DNA of 64,000 bases from GWB1-37-8 sp964603935 (lineage in GTDB: Bacteria > Patescibacteriota > Microgenomatia > Levybacterales > UBA12049). The notes beneath the pieces are model-generated. The model had not been told where the DNA came from, made no database searches, and saw only the letters and a program-made list of their open reading frames with translations. Below, piece after piece: positions 52,464-61,875 of the stretch. How positions within the stretch are numbered: the first letter of the stretch is position 1; each line of letters starts with the position of its first letter. The position numbers and the translations under genes were made by a program. Location: positions 1-64,000 of the forward strand of contig CAZRWL010000002.1 of NCBI GenBank assembly GCA_964603935.1, read 5' to 3'.

Positions 52464-54227
52464 TTACTTGACTGTAACGGATTTTGCGAGGTTGCGGGGC
52501 TTGTCAGGATCTTTAATTCCCCGCTTTAATGCTAAGTAATAAGCTAAAAGCTGGGAAATTACAATCTGCGGAATAATTGTCGCATCTCCAACATCAGAAG
52601 TTTTTAAAAATCTGTCGAAAACATTATTATTTTTAGGCCCTACGCCTACGATAAATCCCCCTCGCGCTCTTATTTCCTGCGCATTGGAAACTATATCATC
52701 ATATGTCTCATCATTGGGAGCAAATACGATACAGGGTGTTCCTTTTTCAATAAGCGCAATGACTCCATGCTTTAATTCTCCGCCCGCAAAACCTTCCGCA
52801 TGAATGCATGCAGTTTCTTTTATTTTCAAAGTTGCTTCAAGCGCTGTTGCATAAGACAATCCCCGTCCTATAACGTATATGTGCTCTTTATTTTTTAATT
52901 GATCTGCTACCTCTTTCAAATTCTTCTCAAATTTTTCTTTCAAAATCTCTTTCACGTTTTCCGACGCTCTTAATAGAAGATTTTTACCTTGTGTTTGTTT
53001 TTTTACCAAAGAATAAGCTGCCAGAATTAAAACAGATATCATAGCAATAAAAGATTTGGTTGCGATAACTGCTTTTTCCTGACCAGCTCCAAGAAGAATT
53101 TTATAATCTGCCTGCCTATACAAAGTGGACCCTAATACATTTACAATTGCGGCAATCTTGGCACCCTTCCTTTTGGCGTTAGTAACAGGGTCAACAACAT
53201 CAATTGTTTCTCCGCTTTGAGAAATTGCAATCACCAAACTTCTGTCTGTCAAGTAATCTTCCAAATAATTGAATTCCGAACCAATCGTGAAATTAACGTG
53301 TTTTTTTGCGACTCTTGAAAAAAGGTAGGTTCCTGCCAGCGCGGAATATGAGGCAGTACCGCATCCAAGCATAAAAGTTCCAAAAGCGCTTTTAATTAAT
53401 TTTGTGAGATGATTTATTTCCGCTGTGTAATTAAGCGCTATATTTTCGATAACCCTTGGCTGTTCATTTATCTCCTTTAACAAAAAGTGCTCGTACTTTC
53501 CCCTCTCTGTTTCTTCAAATTTCCAGTCCAACGTATGAAAATTTGGCTTAATTTCTTCACCCCTTGGTAAACTTATAAGCTTTAGTTTTTCTCCAAGGAT
53601 AACCATTTGATTATCTTCAAGAAAAATCACTCTTTGCGTATACTTGACAATCGCGGAGGCATCGGACGCTACAAATAATTCGTTTTTCCCAATTCCAACC
53701 ACAAGAGGGGATCCTGTCTTAGCTGCAACTATTTCTTTTGATACTGCGTTTACGACAACAACGGCATTTAGCCCTTTGAGAGCATTAAATGCGTCTCTGA
53801 CTGAAGATGAAAAACCTTCGCGTTTGAGATTTTCCTCAACAAGATGCGGAATTACTTCCGTATCTGTTTCTGAAATAAACTTATGTCCGTTATCGATAAG
53901 TTTCTGTTTTAATTCCTGAAAATTTTCAACAATTCCATTATGAACAACTGCTATTGACTTCGCGCAATCAAGATGGGGATGGGAATTTCCGACAGTTACG
54001 CCCCCATGAGTCGCCCAACGGGTATGGCCAATTCCAAGAGGACTTGCCGGTAAATTTATCTTTGCGGAGCCTATTTTCCCAACATGCTTATCTATCTCCA
54101 GCCTCTTGTCTTTCTTAACTGCAACTCCCCAAGAGTCATAACCTCTGTATTCGAGAAGCTTTAATCCTTCAAGAACAATATTTGCCGCTTTATCCTGATG
54201 GCCGACATATGCAAAAATTCCGCACAT
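52464..54227 (-). CDS. glmS: Glucosamine-6-phosphate synthase
   Basis: Converts fructose-6-phosphate and glutamine to glucosamine-6-phosphate, the first step to UDP-GlcNAc. The 587-residue protein has the N-terminal nucleophile Cys2 (MCGIFAYVG), the glutaminase motifs GHTRWATHG and HNGIVENF, two SIS isomerase domains with GCGTASYSA and ISQSGETIDVVDP, and the C-terminal KPRNLAKSVTVK, which matches the strictly conserved end of the family. It is embedded in the dcw cluster 3 nt after the glmU-like gene. Confidence 0.96.
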   Translation of the reverse strand: MCGIFAYVGHQDKAANIVLEGLKLLEYRGYDSWGVAVKKDKRLEIDKHVGKIGSAKINLPASPLGIGHTRWATHGGVTVGNSHPHLDCAKSIAVVHNGIVENFQELKQKLIDNGHKFISETDTEVIPHLVEENLKREGFSSSVRDAFNALKGLNAVVVVNAVSKEIVAAKTGSPLVVGIGKNELFVASDASAIVKYTQRVIFLEDNQMVILGEKLKLISLPRGEEIKPNFHTLDWKFEETERGKYEHFLLKEINEQPRVIENIALNYTAEINHLTKLIKSAFGTFMLGCGTASYSALAGTYLFSRVAKKHVNFTIGSEFNYLEDYLTDRSLVIAISQSGETIDVVDPVTNAKRKGAKIAAIVNVLGSTLYRQADYKILLGAGQEKAVIATKSFIAMISVLILAAYSLVKKQTQGKNLLLRASENVKEILKEKFEKNLKEVADQLKNKEHIYVIGRGLSYATALEATLKIKETACIHAEGFAGGELKHGVIALIEKGTPCIVFAPNDETYDDIVSNAQEIRARGGFIVGVGPKNNNVFDRFLKTSDVGDATIIPQIVISQLLAYYLALKRGIKDPDKPRNLAKSVTVK

Positions 54228-54230
54228 AAA

Positions 54231-55958
54231 CTATGCTTTGCGAATAATCGAAAGTATATCCGATAAATTTTTAATTTCCGCATCGGGCTTAAATCCTTCT
54301 AATTCTTTTTGACTTTCCGCAAAAGGGCCGCGTTTAATCCAAATTGCAACAACAGAAGGCATTAACATTTTGGCATTATATAAAATCGTTAGCTTATCGT
54401 CTACCAAAAAAAATTCTCTTCCCGCATATTTATCCAAAACATGTTGTAAATTATCTTCTTTGGCAAGAAAAATGTGAACATCGTTTTCCTCAAAATGAGA
54501 ATGAATAAAGGTCTTTTTGAGTTTACCCCTCTGAAAATTATTTTCTCCTTCAGAAAAAATCCCAATCTCTGCAAAATCTTTCATTTTCTCCAAAATACTT
54601 TTTACCTCAGCGTATAACCTATATTCCGTAAGTCCGCTTTTTTTAAAAGTCTTCGTATCAAAAAGCGTATAGTCAATATCAAAGAGTACAACCGGTTTCT
54701 TAACCTCTCTTTTGCTTACAATCTCTTTAAAAACCGTGTAATATTTTGTATTGTCCGAAATGTTGCCCATAACAGTTGTGCTTGCGCCCACAACAACATT
54801 TCTTCCGATAATTACGCCAGGCATGGTTGTAACTTTTATTCCCATATTGCAATTTTCCCCAACCATAACGCCCAACATCTTAAGCATTGTGTCAGCTTTT
54901 TCCCCCTTAACATCAACTTTAACATTTGCCCTGTCAAGCCTAACATTCGCAGTAAGGAAACCTGCCGCAATTTTGCAGTTTTGCCCAATTACGCTATCGC
55001 CTATATATCCCGAGTGAGTTGTTGAATTCCGCATCACAATGCTATTTTTAATTTCCATGTTTGCGCCAACAACCGCATTTCCCCCTATGTCCACTCCGCC
55101 TCTTAAAACGGCGTTATTGCCAATGAAAGCATTTTCCCCAATGTAGCACGGTCCTTTTATAACAACGTTTTCCATTATGGAAACCCCATCGCCTATAAAG
55201 ACCTCGCCGGCCAATTCAGCGCTTTTTGCTACAGATGAATTTTTGCCTACAAATTTTTCGACATTTTTTAAGAGGTAATTTTTGACATCCAGCAAATCCC
55301 ACGGATATTTTAAAGTAATCAAATCATCTTTTGTTTCAACAAAAGTAACCATATTCTTTTTACAATATGCTGTAATTGCTTTTTCCAACTGATAGTGTTC
55401 CGGAGGCGTATTTTTGAGTATTTTCAAGAAATCACAAGACAAAAGATAAATTCCAACCACGCACAAATTGGAAGGTTCTGTTCCTTTAGCTGGTTTTTCT
55501 GTAATTCCTAAAACTTGATTTTTTTCAAATTTCAAAACACCATGTATCTGTGTATTTTCTTTTTGCTTTACCAAAATAACAGCCTTTGATCTATTCGCTA
55601 ACTTGCTCCTCGAAAGAGAATTAGCGAATCTATAAGCGTCAATTCTGTGAGCATTCAGTAATAAAAAATTTTCTTTTATTTTTTGTTCTGCCAAAAGCAA
55701 AGCGTTGCCGGCGCCCAAAGGCTCGGACTGAACAACATAATCTATCGATACTCCAAAATTTTTACCGTCCCCAAAGTATCCCTTAATTACGTTATCCTTG
55801 CCAACTATTAGCACTATCTTTTTTATATTTTCTTTTTTCAGCCCTTTAATGGTGTGCTCCAGAATGGGCTTACCCAAAACCCTTACCATTGATTTGTGGA
55901 CGCTATTGAAAGGATGAAACCTTGATGATTCTCCCGCTGCCAAAATAATTGCTTGCAT
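54231..55958 (-). CDS. GlmU-like nucleotidyltransferase/hexapeptide protein fused to a HAD domain
   Basis: A 575-residue three-domain protein. Residues 1-230 form a nucleotidyltransferase (LAAGESSRFHPF, KSMVRVLGKPILEHTI). Residues about 245-395 are left-handed beta-helix hexapeptide repeats as in GlmU (GEVFIGDGVSIMENVVIKG). Residues about 420-575 are a HAD-type domain with FDIDYTLFD (DxDxT, at 426). By context it should make UDP-GlcNAc. Odd points: the HAD fusion, and the usual metal-binding Gly-Asp after the LLL strand is replaced by LNAHRIDA, so the transferase may use another acidic residue or be altered. It lies between murA and glmS. Confidence 0.75.
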   Translation of the reverse strand: MQAIILAAGESSRFHPFNSVHKSMVRVLGKPILEHTIKGLKKENIKKIVLIVGKDNVIKGYFGDGKNFGVSIDYVVQSEPLGAGNALLLAEQKIKENFLLLNAHRIDAYRFANSLSRSKLANRSKAVILVKQKENTQIHGVLKFEKNQVLGITEKPAKGTEPSNLCVVGIYLLSCDFLKILKNTPPEHYQLEKAITAYCKKNMVTFVETKDDLITLKYPWDLLDVKNYLLKNVEKFVGKNSSVAKSAELAGEVFIGDGVSIMENVVIKGPCYIGENAFIGNNAVLRGGVDIGGNAVVGANMEIKNSIVMRNSTTHSGYIGDSVIGQNCKIAAGFLTANVRLDRANVKVDVKGEKADTMLKMLGVMVGENCNMGIKVTTMPGVIIGRNVVVGASTTVMGNISDNTKYYTVFKEIVSKREVKKPVVLFDIDYTLFDTKTFKKSGLTEYRLYAEVKSILEKMKDFAEIGIFSEGENNFQRGKLKKTFIHSHFEENDVHIFLAKEDNLQHVLDKYAGREFFLVDDKLTILYNAKMLMPSVVAIWIKRGPFAESQKELEGFKPDAEIKNLSDILSIIRKA

Positions 55959-55971
55959 AATTTATCTCGCT

Positions 55972-57306
55972 TCAACTAACTTTCTTTATATCTGCTCCCA
56001 AACTCTTAAGTCTTTCTTCGAATTTTTCATATCCCCTGTCTAAGTGCTCTGCCCCAAAAATAACGCTTTCTCCCTTTGCTACTAATCCTGCCAATACGAG
56101 AGTTGCCCCTGCTCTCAAATCGGATATTTCAACAACGCCGTTATGTAATTTTGAAGGACCGGATATTTTTATTGCGTGAAAATAATCCAGATTCCGATCC
56201 TTAAGGTTAAAATTATAGACTCTTTCAGGATTCTTGACATCGGGATTGAAGAATGAAATATTAGCTCCCATTTTTTTAAGCTCCTTTACATAGCCAAAAC
56301 GGCTTTCGTAAACTGTTTCGTGTATCAAAGACACGCCTTTTGCCTGCGTCATAAGAACAGCCCATGGACCTTGCCAATCTGTCATAAATCCAGGGTAATT
56401 TGACGTCTCAACATCAACGCCCGCCAACTCTCCTTTGTGGAAAAATCTTATTCCGTCCCTGCTCCTCGTTACTCCTCCTCCGACCAACTCAAGTCTTTGA
56501 ATAAACGGCGAAAGATCAACATTCTGCGCACCTTTAATAAGCACATCTCCTTTTGTAATAACCGCTGCTATTGCCAAAGTAACAATTTCATTTCTGTCCG
56601 GCCCTATTGCAAATTCGGTTCCCATTAGCCTATCCACTCCATGTATGACAACTGTTCTTTCCTCTGTTCTTAGGATTTTAGCTCCCATCTGATTCAGGAG
56701 ATTGATAAGCTCATCAACTTCAGGCTCTGCAGCAGCATTTTCCAATATTGTTTTCGTATCCTTCAGAAGTACCGCAACCATAATCAATGTTTCCGTACCC
56801 GTATGCGTGCTTTTTTCAAATTTATAGCATATTTCTTTTCTCCTTGAATTATCATTTCTTTTAAGGTAAAAAAAACCATCATTTCTTTTATACGAAACCG
56901 AATAGCCCATTTTTTCAAGACCCTTTATTGTTCTGTCTATTGGCCTTGCGCCTATTCTGCATCCGCCGGGATTTGGAATAACTGCTTTTCCCACACGAGC
57001 TAATAACGGAGATAGAAACATAGCTGAAGTTCTTATTTTTGCAGCATCAATCAATGAAATTCTCTCCTTTTTAAATTGCTTCATACGGATACGCACAGCA
57101 TGATCCGCAATTTCTGCTTTTCCGCCTAATTCTCTTATTATCGCGATCATCACCATAAAATCAGAGATAAGAGGAACATTTTTTATAATCACTTCTTCGT
57201 CTGTCAGACATGCAGCAACCAAAGCTTTTAGAGCAACGTTTTTTGCCCCTGAAACCCCAATTGTGCCCACCAGCTTCTTCTCCCCGCTTACCATTATCTT
57301 TCCCAT
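55972..57306 (-). CDS. murA: UDP-GlcNAc 1-carboxyvinyltransferase
   Basis: First committed step of peptidoglycan synthesis: adds enolpyruvate from PEP to UDP-GlcNAc. The 444-residue protein shows the inverse alpha/beta barrel pair with GAKNVALKALVAA, the catalytic cysteine in PGGCRIGARPID (C116, so fosfomycin-sensitive type is expected), and the late LRAGATLVLAGLVAKG motif. No murB follows; that reductase is not in the window. Confidence 0.95.
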   Translation of the reverse strand: MGKIMVSGEKKLVGTIGVSGAKNVALKALVAACLTDEEVIIKNVPLISDFMVMIAIIRELGGKAEIADHAVRIRMKQFKKERISLIDAAKIRTSAMFLSPLLARVGKAVIPNPGGCRIGARPIDRTIKGLEKMGYSVSYKRNDGFFYLKRNDNSRRKEICYKFEKSTHTGTETLIMVAVLLKDTKTILENAAAEPEVDELINLLNQMGAKILRTEERTVVIHGVDRLMGTEFAIGPDRNEIVTLAIAAVITKGDVLIKGAQNVDLSPFIQRLELVGGGVTRSRDGIRFFHKGELAGVDVETSNYPGFMTDWQGPWAVLMTQAKGVSLIHETVYESRFGYVKELKKMGANISFFNPDVKNPERVYNFNLKDRNLDYFHAIKISGPSKLHNGVVEISDLRAGATLVLAGLVAKGESVIFGAEHLDRGYEKFEERLKSLGADIKKVS

Positions 57307-57311
57307 AATTC

Positions 57312-58679
57312 TTAGTTCCTAACCCTTAATCCTTCGCTTATCTTATAAACATCCCCTGCGCCCATGGTAATAATTACAGTATTGCTCCCAAAGACTTGAT
57401 TATTTACGTATTTTATCACATCGGGAAGCGCAGGCAAAAATATAGCCTCTTTTCCTCTTGTTTTTATTTTTTCTGTCAAATTTTGCATTGAAACTGTCAA
57501 GTCAGGCTTTTCCCTTAGGGAGGAGTAAATATTGGTTAAAATTACAGCATTAACCTCATCAAATGCGGTAATAAATTGTTCGAACAATGATTTTGTTCTG
57601 GAATATGTATGCGGCTGGAAAATACAGACTATTCTTGATCTTGGAAACTTTTCCCTAAAGGCTTTCAAAGTTTTTTTAATTTCGGTTGGATGATGAGCAT
57701 AATCATCAAAGACTAATGCTCCCGAACTCAATGTTCCAACAAATTCCGATCTTCTTTTTGATCCTTTAAATCCCACTAATCCGTTTTTAATCTGCTCTCT
57801 TGACAAGCCAACTTCCAAGCCAACGATAAAAGCAGCTGTTGCGTTTAATCGATTGTGTTCTCCAAGAACAGAAAGTTCAACACCTTTTAAGACATCGCTT
57901 ACAACATAATCATTCTGCATTGCAGAACCATAAGTAATTTTTCTGCCTTTAAATTCGGAAAGTAGTTTTTTTACTTGAGGATCGTCTCCGCACGTAATCA
58001 AAATTCCGTCATGAGGCAGCTGATTGGCAAAAGCAAGAAATTTTTCCCGCGTGTCATCCAAAGAACTATAAGCATCGGGGTGGTCAAACTCTATATTCGT
58101 AATGACTGCAATTTTAGGATGCTGCCACATATGTTTTATAGTTTTGTCGTATACAGGCTCTGTCATGTATTCATCCGCTTCCGCTACGAAATAAACGCCT
58201 TTTCCGTAATGTCCGGGCGCTCCAAGAGAAGCAGCGTTTGCAGTACCCATCAAAAAAGAAGGATCTTCTTCGCTTATCTTTAAAATTGTGGCAATCATGG
58301 CAGTAGTCGTTGTTTTTCCATGGGTTCCGGTTACAGAAATTCCCGTAAATTTTCTTCCAAAAATAGCTCCATCCATAAAAACCCCCACTGCTTCTCCTTG
58401 AGTCAAGACTTTAATATTTTTTCTTCTTGCCTCCAACACCTCAACGTTATTAAATCCTCCATGCGCCCCAGTTGCAATAATTAAATCAGGACTTTTTATG
58501 TGATCTTTTGAAAACCCAACAAGAGGAATAATTTCTGTTTTTTTTAATGCCTCATCTGTAATAAATTCATCTGAGATGTCTGATCCTGAAACTTCAATGC
58601 CTGCTTCTTTCGCGATAATGGCCAAAGGCGTCATGCCAACCCCTTTTATTCCGACAAAATGTATTGATTTGACTTTCAT
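57312..58679 (-). CDS. murC: UDP-MurNAc-L-alanine ligase MurC
   Basis: ATP-dependent ligase that adds the first peptide residue. The 455-residue protein has the N-terminal Rossmann motif HFVGIKGVGMTPLA and SGSD, the P-loop VTGTHGKTTTT (near 115), the central HPDAYSS-type segment, and the C-terminal domain with DDYAHHPTEIKKTL. Mpl shares the same fold; the place next to murE and full MurC-type N-terminus favour MurC. It overlaps murE by 4 nt. Confidence 0.88.
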   Translation of the reverse strand: MKVKSIHFVGIKGVGMTPLAIIAKEAGIEVSGSDISDEFITDEALKKTEIIPLVGFSKDHIKSPDLIIATGAHGGFNNVEVLEARRKNIKVLTQGEAVGVFMDGAIFGRKFTGISVTGTHGKTTTTAMIATILKISEEDPSFLMGTANAASLGAPGHYGKGVYFVAEADEYMTEPVYDKTIKHMWQHPKIAVITNIEFDHPDAYSSLDDTREKFLAFANQLPHDGILITCGDDPQVKKLLSEFKGRKITYGSAMQNDYVVSDVLKGVELSVLGEHNRLNATAAFIVGLEVGLSREQIKNGLVGFKGSKRRSEFVGTLSSGALVFDDYAHHPTEIKKTLKAFREKFPRSRIVCIFQPHTYSRTKSLFEQFITAFDEVNAVILTNIYSSLREKPDLTVSMQNLTEKIKTRGKEAIFLPALPDVIKYVNNQVFGSNTVIITMGAGDVYKISEGLRVRN

Positions 58680-59866
58680 AAATGTTTATCGCTTATCGCT
58701 TTTCGCACAACGCCATATTCGTCCCACGCAATTTCCCCATGCCCATAATTCATTGACTTCTCATGGGATTTCCCCGTAATAAGCACGATATCTCCCTTTT
58801 TTGCCATTTTAATTGCCGCTTCAATCGCTTTCTTTCTATCTGAAATTTTTAAAACTTTCTTTTTCCTTAATTCATGATTCACAATTCCTGATTCAATCTC
58901 TTCGTTAATTTGATCTATAGACTCCGAGCGAGGGTCTTCCGATGTCAAAATAATAATGTCTGAATATTCGGAAGAAATTTTACCCATCATTGGCCGTTTG
59001 CTGGCATCTCTTTGTCCTGCCGAACCAAATACGTGAATTAGTCTGCCTTTTATGCTCGGCTTAATCGCTCTTAAAACTTGTTCAAATGCGTTAGGAGTAT
59101 GCGCAAAATCAATCATTACCGTAAAACTATTTTTATAAACTACATCTCCTCTCCCAAGAGGAGGCTTAAAAGTTTCTGTGCCTTTCCTAATATCTTCATC
59201 CGTTATTCCAAGCGCTTTGCAAGCAGAAATCGCAGCCAAAACATTGTACACATTAAACTCTCCAATCAGGCTTGTCTCAAATGGAAAATTTCCCGGAGTT
59301 ATGTCTGCGCCTTTCATTCCATAAGTTCTCAATTTTGAATTTTGAATTTTGAATTTTGAATTAAACAAAACGTATGACTTATCGTCTCTGTTCGTGATTG
59401 CAGCTTTACTCATTTTAAAAAGTTTTGCTTTTGTTTTGACGTAATTTTCGTAGGTTTTGTGATAATCCAAGTGCTCATGCGTAACATTGGTCAAGACTCC
59501 AACTTCATACTTAATTCCAAAAACCCTATGCTGGTCTAACGCATGCGAAGTAGTTTCTAAAACCAGAAACTGCGCTCCCGATCTTACTGCTTTTTTAATA
59601 AATTTTTGGACAGCAAAAGATGAAGGGGTGGTAACATGAAAACCAACATCGTAATCTTTTCCGCCAATCATTGCCCCGACAGAAGTAACCATAGACGCAT
59701 TAAATCCGGCTGAATTTAAAATGTGATAAATTAAGCTAGTTGTAGTTGTTTTCCCATCCGTTCCTGTAACGCCTATGATTGTTAGTTTTCTTGAAGGGAA
59801 TCTAAACCAAATATTTGAGATTATCGCAACCCCCAGATGATAAACATTCTTCGTTCTCTGCCACAC
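58676..59866 (-). CDS. murE: MurE-type ligase lacking its N-terminal domain
   Basis: Adds the third peptide residue to UDP-MurNAc-dipeptide. The 396-residue protein starts almost directly at the ATP domain (GVTGTDGKTTTT, 33-44), with TSHALDQHRV and ending in the C-terminal SEDPRSE, the position of the DNPR box that reads diaminopimelate. The roughly 80-100-residue UDP-binding N-terminal domain is missing: an in-frame TAA lies 12 nt before the GTG start and only 38 nt separate it from ftsI. A TATAAT ends 8 nt before the GTG. A heptamer repeat (59331-59362) is inserted in frame (SKFKIQNSKLRT). Confidence 0.85.
   Translation of the reverse strand: MWQRTKNVYHLGVAIISNIWFRFPSRKLTIIGVTGTDGKTTTTSLIYHILNSAGFNASMVTSVGAMIGGKDYDVGFHVTTPSSFAVQKFIKKAVRSGAQFLVLETTSHALDQHRVFGIKYEVGVLTNVTHEHLDYHKTYENYVKTKAKLFKMSKAAITNRDDKSYVLFNSKFKIQNSKLRTYGMKGADITPGNFPFETSLIGEFNVYNVLAAISACKALGITDEDIRKGTETFKPPLGRGDVVYKNSFTVMIDFAHTPNAFEQVLRAIKPSIKGRLIHVFGSAGQRDASKRPMMGKISSEYSDIIILTSEDPRSESIDQINEEIESGIVNHELRKKKVLKISDRKKAIEAAIKMAKKGDIVLITGKSHEKSMNYGHGEIAWDEYGVVRKAISDKHL
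59331..59362. repeat. Heptamer-period repeat inside murE
   Basis: Four and a half exact copies of aattttg on the plus strand. It encodes KFKIQNSKL in murE and is the most regular of the four such repeats in the window. Confidence 0.75.
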
Positions 59867-59904
59867 AACTATATATTATACGCTTTCTTATCGTTATTCT
59901 CCAG

Positions 59905-60183
59905 TTATTCGTTGGGAGGAACACCGTAGTAGGAAAGAAGGTCTTTTGCAATATCGAAAAATAAAGGAGCTGCGGTTTCTGCTGCGTAAATCGAAGTTGT
60001 TGGTTTGTTCAAGATTACAAGCATTATGAATTTGGGCTTTTCTGCCGGCGCGTAACCTATAAATGAAGTTATCGTATTTGTCGGATCATAATGTCCGGCA
60101 ACAGGAATCGATGCTGTACCTGTTTTACCCGCAATCCTATAACCTTTAAGCCTCGCCCATTGAGCCTCTCCTTTCTCAAGCAT
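59905..60183 (-). CDS. ftsI: FtsI/PBP C-terminal part with the KTGT motif
   Basis: A 92-residue frame that carries the end of the transpeptidase domain: GYRIAGKTGTASIPVAG with the essential KTGT at 20-23, then FIGYAPAEKPKFIMLVILNKP and the closing helix. It is the direct continuation of the protein encoded at 60176-61582, in the +1 frame relative to it. The two frames overlap by 8 nt (ATGCTTGA), the same geometry as four truly coupled gene pairs here. It may be a second subunit, the product of a frameshift, or the result of a 1-nt sequence error. Confidence 0.75.
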   Translation of the reverse strand: MLEKGEAQWARLKGYRIAGKTGTASIPVAGHYDPTNTITSFIGYAPAEKPKFIMLVILNKPTTSIYAAETAAPLFFDIAKDLLSYYGVPPNE

Positions 60184-61582
60184 TTACCAAAATTTCCGTC
60201 ATGACTTTCGCTGTTTTACTCGTTACAGGAGTCCCTTTAATTTTTACAGGTATTTTGGACACTTCTCTATTCTCATTTTCAAAAGCAGACACAACATGAG
60301 GCTCTAATATTTTCCCGTTATTTGCAAGAGCCGAAAAAGCAGTTAATAGCTCTATCGGGGTAACAGAAACTCCCTGTCCAAAACCGGTAGTTGCCAAATC
60401 AACAGGATACCAGGTGTTTTTGGACTTAAGAGGCGGAGCAATTTCTCCTTGCAAGTCAATACCCGTAGCATTACCTATTCCAAAACGAGTAAGGTATGAA
60501 ATCATCCTGTCTACTCCGAGTTTTTGCGCAACATATACCATTCCCGTATTATCCGAATGCTGGATGACCTCAATCATATTTGTATCTTTATAATATTTGT
60601 CATTCCATGTATGCAAACTATAATCTCCAATAATTATCGGTCTGCCGCAAATATTGCATTTGGTTTGCGGTGTAATAAGACCTGCGTCCAAGGCAGAAGC
60701 CATTATAATAGGCTTGAGAGTTGAACCCGGCTCATAGGCATCAACAATGAATGGATTCTTATACAAGCTTTGGTCATACTCCCAATATTTTTCAGGAGCA
60801 AAGGAGGGTAAAGAAACCATTGCGAGAATATTTCCCGTTGCCGGCTCCATAATCCCAATCATTCCGCCTAACGCCCCGTATTTTTCTATTCCTTCTTTTA
60901 GTTTTTTCTCCGCTAAAAACTGTATTGACCTATCTACGCTTAAAACCAAATTGTTTCCATTTGATCCGCTTAAGTTTTCTCTCCTCTTGGACAAAATGGG
61001 CCTTCCCAGGGCATCGTGCAATTCTACAACATGTCCTTCCTTACCCCTTAAAAGCCTGTCGTAATATCCTTCAATTCCAACGCTACCCCTACTCTCTCCT
61101 TCTTCATTTTTTCCAACAAAACCTATTAAATGCGCAGCTGTGGATGCTTCCGGATAAAGACGCGTAAACCGTTCTTCAAATCCCATGCCGGGAAGATTCA
61201 TTTTCTCTATTTCTTCCTTTGTAAAAGCATCTATTCCAGACTTTACAGGAACCCACAATTTATTAGATGAGAGCAAGGAACTTACAGAAGCAATATCTAT
61301 ATCAAGAAGAGATGAAAGCAAGCTGATTGTTTTGTTTTTATTTTTTACTTCTGCTGGATTGGCAAACAAAAGGTAAGATATTTTATTTGTTACTATCGGA
61401 AATCCGTCGGATGTTTTTATTTCTCCTCTTTTTGGCAAAATTTTTAAAACTCCGCTATACTGCAACTTGGCCAATTCGGAAAGCATTTCCGCCTTAACAA
61501 CTTGCCAATAGAATAAACGGCCTATCACGCAAACGAAAAATATTATAAAGATTGCAAAAACGAAGGGATAACGCCATTTCAT
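60176..61582 (-). CDS. ftsI: FtsI/PBP2-type transpeptidase, N-terminal and central part
   Basis: Class B penicillin-binding protein that cross-links septal peptidoglycan. The 468-residue frame has an N-terminal membrane helix (about 6-27), the dimerisation domain (about 45-200), and the transpeptidase motifs SxxK (EPGSTLKP, S287-K290) and SxN (SDN, 343-345). It stops at TGA before the third motif, KTGT, which is in the next frame (59905-60183). Without that part it cannot be an active transpeptidase. It overlaps the ftsL-like gene by 4 nt. Confidence 0.88.
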   Translation of the reverse strand: MKWRYPFVFAIFIIFFVCVIGRLFYWQVVKAEMLSELAKLQYSGVLKILPKRGEIKTSDGFPIVTNKISYLLFANPAEVKNKNKTISLLSSLLDIDIASVSSLLSSNKLWVPVKSGIDAFTKEEIEKMNLPGMGFEERFTRLYPEASTAAHLIGFVGKNEEGESRGSVGIEGYYDRLLRGKEGHVVELHDALGRPILSKRRENLSGSNGNNLVLSVDRSIQFLAEKKLKEGIEKYGALGGMIGIMEPATGNILAMVSLPSFAPEKYWEYDQSLYKNPFIVDAYEPGSTLKPIIMASALDAGLITPQTKCNICGRPIIIGDYSLHTWNDKYYKDTNMIEVIQHSDNTGMVYVAQKLGVDRMISYLTRFGIGNATGIDLQGEIAPPLKSKNTWYPVDLATTGFGQGVSVTPIELLTAFSALANNGKILEPHVVSAFENENREVSKIPVKIKGTPVTSKTAKVMTEILVNA

Positions 61583-61866
61583 CGTTTAACAGCCAGCGAT
61601 ACTGATGTTTTAAGAACCATTAATGGAGAATCTTCCTTAACAAAGCCCAACTCTACTGCTTTGTTCGCTATATAAGTAAGAGAAGAGAAGGTTAGGAGTT
61701 TTTCGGACAGAATAGCGTTTTGTGTTTCATAGTAATCTACTTTATCTTCAAGTTTACCTACAAATACGCCTGACGTTGACAGCCTATTGTAGGCTACTGA
61801 TTTAACAACAGAAAGAACAATGGTTAAACCTATTAAAAATAGTATTAATAAATACGGCTTTTTCAT
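61579..61866 (-). CDS. ftsL: FtsL-like division protein
   Basis: A 95-residue bitopic protein: short basic N-terminus, one membrane helix (about 5-22), then a helical segment (KVDYYETQNAILSEKLLTFSSLTYI) with leucine-rich heptads, fitting the FtsL/DivIC type. The end, ELGFVKEDSP, matches the A-x-x-LG-(F/M) pattern that closes FtsL proteins. Called from layout and from position between rsmH and ftsI. Confidence 0.75.
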   Translation of the reverse strand: MKKPYLLILFLIGLTIVLSVVKSVAYNRLSTSGVFVGKLEDKVDYYETQNAILSEKLLTFSSLTYIANKAVELGFVKEDSPLMVLKTSVSLAVKR

Positions 61867-61875
61867 AAGTATGAC

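Noticed and set aside
60176..60190. Programmed frameshift in ftsI of the prfB kind
   Set aside because: The site is GCU-UGA, not CUU-UGA, and no Shine-Dalgarno-like stimulator lies just upstream; kept only as one of three explanations.
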